NCBI RefSeq assembly: GCF_002843425.1
Contig: NZ_NKXO01000002.1
Span: 1 to 64,000 of the forward strand
Direction of reading: 5' to 3'
Source: Raineya orbicola
GTDB taxonomy: Bacteria > Bacteroidota > Bacteroidia > Cytophagales > Thermonemataceae
Length of the DNA: 64,000 bases
Below the pieces are notes generated by a model, which searched no databases, was not told where the DNA came from, and saw only the letters and a list, made by a program, of their open reading frames with translations. Of the stretch, positions 60,008-64,000 are shown piece after piece. Numbering within the stretch: position 1 is the first letter of the stretch; each line of letters begins with the position of its first letter. Made by a program: the position numbers and the translations under genes.

Positions 60008-61927
60008 ATGAAACGCGGTTTTACCATTCGTCAGAAAATATTACTTGGTTTCTTTGCACTAATTTTTATATTTGGTGGCTACGGTCTTTACAATATATTT
60101 ATTTTGAACCAAAATAGTGCAATTATTCAGAATATTCAGAAAGTAGTAGACCCCTCTTTTGATGCAATTAAAGACTTCAAATTGCTTGTAGAACGCTCTC
60201 AAAGGCTAACGATTGGCTGGATTTACACACCCCAAACCAAAGAGGAAAAAGACCAACTCAAAGCCATTCAGGATATTGAGTACCCCAAGCTCAAAGAAAA
60301 TCTCCAAAATCTGATGAAAAACTGGTCTGATACTTCGCAAATCGCCAAAATTGATAGTGTTTTCAAAGATTTTGAGGGTTTTATCCAATTGCAAAAGAAA
60401 GATGTAATGGAAAAAATTCTTTCTGTGCAAGACCAAGAGGGAGAAATGATTTTGAATATGACTATTTTGGTAGAAGACCGTATTAACCCTCAAGCAAAAA
60501 ATATTATCGGCAAACTTGATAAAATTGAACAATACAAAAGACAAGAAAAAGAAAAAGCTCAAAATAACCTGCTGAATTCTTCAAGAAATCTGACCATTCA
60601 AATCATTGTACTCATTGTGATTGTAATTGTAATTGGTGTAGCGGTAGCCTTTACGCTCACGGCGAATATTGTTCAACCAATTACTTATATCAACAAAGTA
60701 ATTTCCCAACTCAGTAAGGGAGAACTCCCCGAAGACAAACGAACTCGTTTCCGTAGAGACGAAATCGGGGAAATTGCCTCTTCTGTGGATAACCTCATAC
60801 GAGGTTTGCGTTCTACTTCCGAGTTTGCTGATGCGATTGGTCAGGGGTTATTTAGAAAAGAGTTTCAACCGCTTTCTGATAAAGATGTGCTTGGAAACGC
60901 TCTCATACGAATGCGTGATAACCTTGAAAAAGTTGCCGAGCAAGATAGTATCCGAAATTGGAAAGCGGAGGGCGTGAGCAAATTCGCCGACTTGTTGCGT
61001 CAGTATAGTGAAAATCTTGATGAACTTGCCGACCAGATTATTTCCAATCTTGTTAAAAAACTGGGGGCTAATCAAGGGGGCTTGTTCATTGTTACCAAAG
61101 AGGGAGAGGAAGAGTATCTTCGTCTTGCCGCTTGTTATGCTTGGGATAAGAAAAAGTATTTGGAGCAGAAAGTTTATAGAGGCGATGGACTTACTGGGCA
61201 GGCTTGGCAAGAGCAGGCTTCTATTTATCTCACAGAAGTTCCTAATAATTATGTAACTATCACATCAGGATTAGGGCATACCAACCCTCGTTCCATACTT
61301 ATTGTACCGCTCAAAGCCAATGAACAAGTATTTGGAGTTGTTGAAATAGCTTCCATTACAGAGATTGAGCCTTACAAACGCGAGTTCGTGGAGCAAATCG
61401 CCGAATCTATTGCTTCTACTATCTTTACGGTACAAAATAGACAAGAAACTGAAAGGCTACTGAATGAATCTAGAAATTTCGCCGAGCAAATGAAAGCTCA
61501 AGAAGAGTTGCTTCGCCAAAACGTGGAAGCACTGCAATTAGCACAAGAAGAAATGGAGCGAAACAACTTGCTTACTATGGAAAGGGAAACTATTCTGCAA
61601 AGTACGCATATGGTATTTCGTTTGAGTAGAAAATTTACCGTGAATGAGGTCAATGAACTTGCTTCCAATTTGCTTTACTATGCCCCTGAGGAACTTATTG
61701 GAATGAATATCGCTGAAATTTTTAGCAAAGAGAGCGTTTTTGAGGAAATGAAAATTACTATTTCTCGAAACGAGTTTTGGTCAGGAATTACCACTGTTAA
61801 AGCCAAAGGGGGCGATGAAGTGCTTGTAAAAATTACCGCAGGCTCGTTAGGTACAGGTATGGGGAATATCAATAAGTACATTATTTTTATGGATAATATC
61901 AACGAAATTCGTCTTTTGCAAAATTGA
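60008..61927 (+). CDS. Membrane sensor with HAMP, GAF and PAS domains, no kinase domain
   Basis: A 639-residue inner-membrane sensor. Order: transmembrane helix 1 (about 12-32), a periplasmic helical domain (about 33-195), transmembrane helix 2 (about 198-220), HAMP (about 221-275), GAF (about 330-480, with GLTGQAWQEQASIYLTEVP), a long coiled coil with ERLLNESRNFAEQMKAQEEL, and a PAS domain at the end (about 525-635). I find no histidine-kinase, diguanylate cyclase or methyl-accepting segment, so output must go through a partner protein; in Cytophagales similar HAMP-GAF-PAS proteins are common. cysQ follows after 22 bases on the same strand. Start is the ATG at 60008. Confidence 0.85.
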   Translation: MKRGFTIRQKILLGFFALIFIFGGYGLYNIFILNQNSAIIQNIQKVVDPSFDAIKDFKLLVERSQRLTIGWIYTPQTKEEKDQLKAIQDIEYPKLKENLQNLMKNWSDTSQIAKIDSVFKDFEGFIQLQKKDVMEKILSVQDQEGEMILNMTILVEDRINPQAKNIIGKLDKIEQYKRQEKEKAQNNLLNSSRNLTIQIIVLIVIVIVIGVAVAFTLTANIVQPITYINKVISQLSKGELPEDKRTRFRRDEIGEIASSVDNLIRGLRSTSEFADAIGQGLFRKEFQPLSDKDVLGNALIRMRDNLEKVAEQDSIRNWKAEGVSKFADLLRQYSENLDELADQIISNLVKKLGANQGGLFIVTKEGEEEYLRLAACYAWDKKKYLEQKVYRGDGLTGQAWQEQASIYLTEVPNNYVTITSGLGHTNPRSILIVPLKANEQVFGVVEIASITEIEPYKREFVEQIAESIASTIFTVQNRQETERLLNESRNFAEQMKAQEELLRQNVEALQLAQEEMERNNLLTMERETILQSTHMVFRLSRKFTVNEVNELASNLLYYAPEELIGMNIAEIFSKESVFEEMKITISRNEFWSGITTVKAKGGDEVLVKITAGSLGTGMGNINKYIIFMDNINEIRLLQN

Positions 61928-61949
61928 ACACCCTAAAACCTTGAACTGA

Positions 61950-62711
61950 ATGTTTCAGATTCCTATTGAAGAAATTTTAAAAACGCTCAATGAAGCCAGT
62001 AATGCCATTTTAGAAATTTATAACCAAGATTTTCAAGTTTTAACCAAAAAAGATTATTCGCCGCTAACGCAGGCAGATAAGGCTTCGCAAGAAATTATTG
62101 CTGATTTTTTAGCAGAGCATACCCCTGATATTCCATTGATTTCAGAAGAAGACGATTTGCCCGAATGGAATGAACGACAGCATTGGGAGTATTTTTGGCT
62201 TTTAGACCCTCTGGACGGCACCAAAGAATTTATTGATAAAAATGGTGAATTTACCATCAATCTTGCTCTCATTCAGAAAGATAATCCTGTTTTAGGTTTT
62301 ATTCAGGTGCCTGCTTTGCAGTGCGTATATTGGGCAGAAAAAGGAAAAGGTGCTTTCAAGCGAGAAAAAGGGGGAATAACACAAAAAATTCAGGGAAGAA
62401 AAAATATTGCACCTCACGAAAGAATTGCGGCGGTAAGTCGCTCTCACGCTTCAATGGAAGATAAAAAGGCTTTGGATAAGTACCAAATCAAGCATATTAT
62501 TTTGGCTGGTAGTTCACTCAAATTTTGTTTTTTAGCAGAAGGCAAAGCTGATTTCTACTACCGCCACAACCCCACTATGGAATGGGATACCGCCGCGGGG
62601 CAAATTCTTGTAGAAGAGGCGGGGGGAAAAGTGCTTGATGAAAAAAATCAGCCGCTTATCTATAATAAGCCCAATTTGCTCAATGGGAGTTTTTATTGTA
62701 AAATGTTTTAG
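61950..62711 (+). CDS. cysQ: 3-prime(2-prime),5-prime-bisphosphate nucleotidase
   Basis: A 253-residue inositol-monophosphatase-type phosphatase that removes the 3-prime phosphate from PAP and recycles sulfate-assimilation products. The metal site includes PLISEEDD, LLDPLDGTKEFIDKNGEFTI (DPxDGT) and WDTAAGQILVEEAGG (the C-terminal Asp of the site). It is near the usual length for the family (about 246-270). It is 22 bases after the sensor gene and overlaps the start of the PagL-like gene by 29 bases. Some members also act on inositol phosphates, so the substrate is assigned from family similarity. Confidence 0.9.
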   Translation: MFQIPIEEILKTLNEASNAILEIYNQDFQVLTKKDYSPLTQADKASQEIIADFLAEHTPDIPLISEEDDLPEWNERQHWEYFWLLDPLDGTKEFIDKNGEFTINLALIQKDNPVLGFIQVPALQCVYWAEKGKGAFKREKGGITQKIQGRKNIAPHERIAAVSRSHASMEDKKALDKYQIKHIILAGSSLKFCFLAEGKADFYYRHNPTMEWDTAAGQILVEEAGGKVLDEKNQPLIYNKPNLLNGSFYCKMF

Positions 62712-63249
62712 TATTTGTTGTCTTTTTTTATTTTCTAATGTTTTTGCCCAAAAAATAGAAAAAGGCTTTGGTGTAGGTTGGGGCTACGCCCTAAATGAAA
62801 GAACCATTCCCGAAGGAGTTTATCGGCTTTTGTATGTGCAAGGGCGTGTAGCTTACAATCTAACTTACGGCAAACTGCCTCACAAAAGCATTTTTGAAAA
62901 ATTACTCGTAGGAGCAGAACCTCAATACAATCGTGTTTGGATTGACACTGCCCCCAAAGAATGGGAGACGGGACTAAATTTCTTTCTGCAACCCACTTTT
63001 TTTCTGAATAAAACTTTTCAGCCTTATTGTGTTTTTTCCTTAGGACCGCATTATTTTTCCACGCCTACCATTCACCAGAGGCAAGGATTTATTTTTTCGG
63101 ATAGTATGGGTATAGGCTCGTATGTAAGTTTGCATAAAAAAGTTTATTTTCATTTTAATTTTCGCATACGTCATCTTTCAAATGCTAACACACGCTTGCC
63201 TAATTTTGGTATCAATACCTATAATTTCCATTGTGGCTGGGTGTGGTGA
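62683..63249 (+). CDS. PagL-like acyloxyacyl hydrolase (second copy)
   Basis: A 188-residue outer-membrane protein, close to the size of true PagL. Signal peptide about 1-22 (ending NVFAQ). The PagL-type catalytic block is near the C terminus: FNFRIRHLSNANTRLPNFG, with the His and Ser pair, followed by the terminal barrel strand ending in Trp-Val-Trp. The start at the ATG at 62683 puts a signal peptide at the N terminus; it overlaps cysQ by 29 bases. A longer frame from 62635 exists. It differs from the PagL-like gene at 14062-15168 in length. It likely removes an acyl chain of lipid A in the outer membrane. Confidence 0.75.
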   Translation: MGVFIVKCFSICCLFLFSNVFAQKIEKGFGVGWGYALNERTIPEGVYRLLYVQGRVAYNLTYGKLPHKSIFEKLLVGAEPQYNRVWIDTAPKEWETGLNFFLQPTFFLNKTFQPYCVFSLGPHYFSTPTIHQRQGFIFSDSMGIGSYVSLHKKVYFHFNFRIRHLSNANTRLPNFGINTYNFHCGWVW

Positions 63250-63271
63250 GTAAAGGAAAAAATTGTTGAAA

Positions 63272-63303
63272 TTTGTATTTTTTTCAAAAACTTTTTAGCT
63301 TTG
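63272..63303 (+). promoter_or_regulatory. Promoter of the acyl-CoA dehydrogenase gene
   Basis: TTTG (63272-63275), a 20-base spacer, TAGCTTTG (63296-63303), matching the Bacteroidota consensus; about 40 bases before the ATG at 63343. Confidence 0.65.
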
Positions 63304-63342
63304 ATAACGATTTTTCAACGTAAAACTAAAATTTGATTATTT

Positions 63343-64000
63343 ATGGTTGTTCAATCACAAGGTTTAGGAATTAACTTTCAACTAACCGAAGAGCATCTTG
63401 AAGTACAAAAAGCCGCCCGTGAGTTTGCTCAAAGAGAACTTTTGCCCGGAGTTATTGAACGAGACGACAAGCAGGAATTTCCTTATGAGCAAATCAAGAA
63501 AATGGGAGAATTGGGTTTTATGGGAATGATGGTTTCGCCCGAATACAATGGGGGGGGTATGGATACAATTTCCTATGTACTGGCTATGGAGGAAATTTCC
63601 AAAATTGATGCTTCGGCTTCGGTGTGTATGTCGGTGAATAATTCGTTGGTTTGCTGGGGTTTGGAAAAATATGGTAGCGAAGAGCAAAAGCAAAAATATC
63701 TCAAAAGACTTGCCACAGGTGAAATTATTGGGGCTTTTTGTCTTTCCGAGCCCGAAGCAGGTTCTGATGCTACCTCTCAGCGTACTACTGCCGAAGACAA
63801 AGGCGATTATTACTTGCTCAATGGCGTAAAAAACTGGATTACCAATGGTAGCACAGCTTCGGTGTATTTGGTGATGGCTCAAACGCACCCCGAAAAGGGA
63901 CATAAGGGCATCAATTGCCTTATTGTAGAGAAAGGAATGGAAGGATTTGTGGTTGGTAAAAAGGAGGACAAAATGGGTATTCGTGGCTCTGACACACATA
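63343..64000 (+). CDS. Acyl-CoA dehydrogenase (N-terminal part, runs off the right edge)
   Basis: The first 219 codons of an FAD-dependent acyl-CoA dehydrogenase, a beta-oxidation enzyme. The frame is open to the window end. Present are the N-terminal helical domain with REFAQRELLPGVIERDDKQE, the block PEYNGGGMDTISYVLAMEEI, the flavin/substrate region AFCLSEPEAGSDATSQRTTA (about 130-149), and NGVKNWITNGSTASVYLVMA. The usual catalytic Glu and C-terminal helices lie beyond the window, so the substrate class is undecided. The gene has its own promoter and is unrelated to the neighbouring PagL-like gene. Start at the ATG at 63343 fits the family beginning. Confidence 0.92.
   Translation, partial: MVVQSQGLGINFQLTEEHLEVQKAAREFAQRELLPGVIERDDKQEFPYEQIKKMGELGFMGMMVSPEYNGGGMDTISYVLAMEEISKIDASASVCMSVNNSLVCWGLEKYGSEEQKQKYLKRLATGEIIGAFCLSEPEAGSDATSQRTTAEDKGDYYLLNGVKNWITNGSTASVYLVMAQTHPEKGHKGINCLIVEKGMEGFVVGKKEDKMGIRGSDTH

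Noticed and set aside
1-64000. tRNA, rRNA, CRISPR arrays and riboswitches.
   Set aside because: I looked through the intergenic spaces and saw no cloverleaf with conserved T-loop sequence, no rRNA sequence and no regularly spaced repeats; absence by eye is not proof.

Overview
The window looks like chromosome from an AT-rich member of the Bacteroidota, most likely a Cytophagales-type gliding/marine or freshwater bacterium. The support is the gene content (OmpP1/FadL porins, DUF5686 and carboxypeptidase-regulatory outer-membrane proteins, OmpA with thrombospondin type 3 repeats, SiaB/SiaC-like partners, a Mg-type HemB, a fused alpha/beta 2-oxoacid dehydrogenase E1) and promoters of the Bacteroidota form TTTG-N19..21-TAnnTTTG with little Shine-Dalgarno signal. 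I see no rRNA, tRNA, CRISPR array, integrase or transposase. Species-level identity cannot be read from the sequence alone.

Layout. 0-3.4 kb: end of an unknown gene, an outer-membrane barrel protein, and a two-gene type II restriction-modification system. 3.6-9.7 kb: an acyl-CoA carboxylase beta subunit, a fused E1 dehydrogenase, a TPR lipoprotein and a PLP desulfhydrase/deaminase. 9.8-24 kb: envelope genes (OmpA, FadL, two SGNH hydrolases, a PagL-like deacylase), mutY, ftsX, a SiaB-SiaC pair, lutA, a DnaJ-domain protein and elbB. 24-31 kb: an RND efflux pump and leucyl-tRNA synthetase. 31-40 kb: EVE protein, DUF5686 protein, thrC, DUF2891, lpxH with two coiled-coil secreted proteins, recJ. 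40.2-47.8 kb: an accessory island of SRPBCC/VOC genes, a copper-handling operon, and an SMR efflux gene with a Crp/Fnr regulator, separated by long imperfect palindromes. 48-64 kb: housekeeping genes (purQ, aroQ, rdgB, lgt, amn, asnB, hemB, scoB, cysQ), a DUF433/DUF5615 toxin-antitoxin pair, a tandem Uma2 pair with an FHA protein, a HAMP-GAF-PAS sensor, a second PagL-like protein and the start of an acyl-CoA dehydrogenase.

The most striking object is in leuS. The synthetase carries two extra domains. One is a DUF559 (Vsr/PD-(D/E)XK-like) nuclease domain that lies between 41-bp inverted repeats. Each repeat is itself a hairpin, and the reading frame stays open across both repeats, so a mobile-element-like unit appears to sit in frame in an essential gene at the entrance of the editing domain. 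The second is a roughly 107-residue insertion in the leucine-specific region near the C-terminal half, which also shows a D-x(n)-E-x-R nuclease-like signature but has no flanking repeats.

The second focus is the 40.2-47.8 kb island. Two modules (SRPBCC+VOC, and SMR+Crp/Fnr) are each bounded by GTTAGC on one side and GCTAAC on the other. Palindromes of about 130 bp resembling integron attC folds lie between the modules, and the copper operon fills the space between two of them. A perfect 18-bp palindrome sits about 41.5 bp upstream of the predicted SMR transcription start, next to an Fnr-like regulator whose recognition helix carries the E-T-x-S-R pattern. This suggests a self-contained regulator-efflux cassette.
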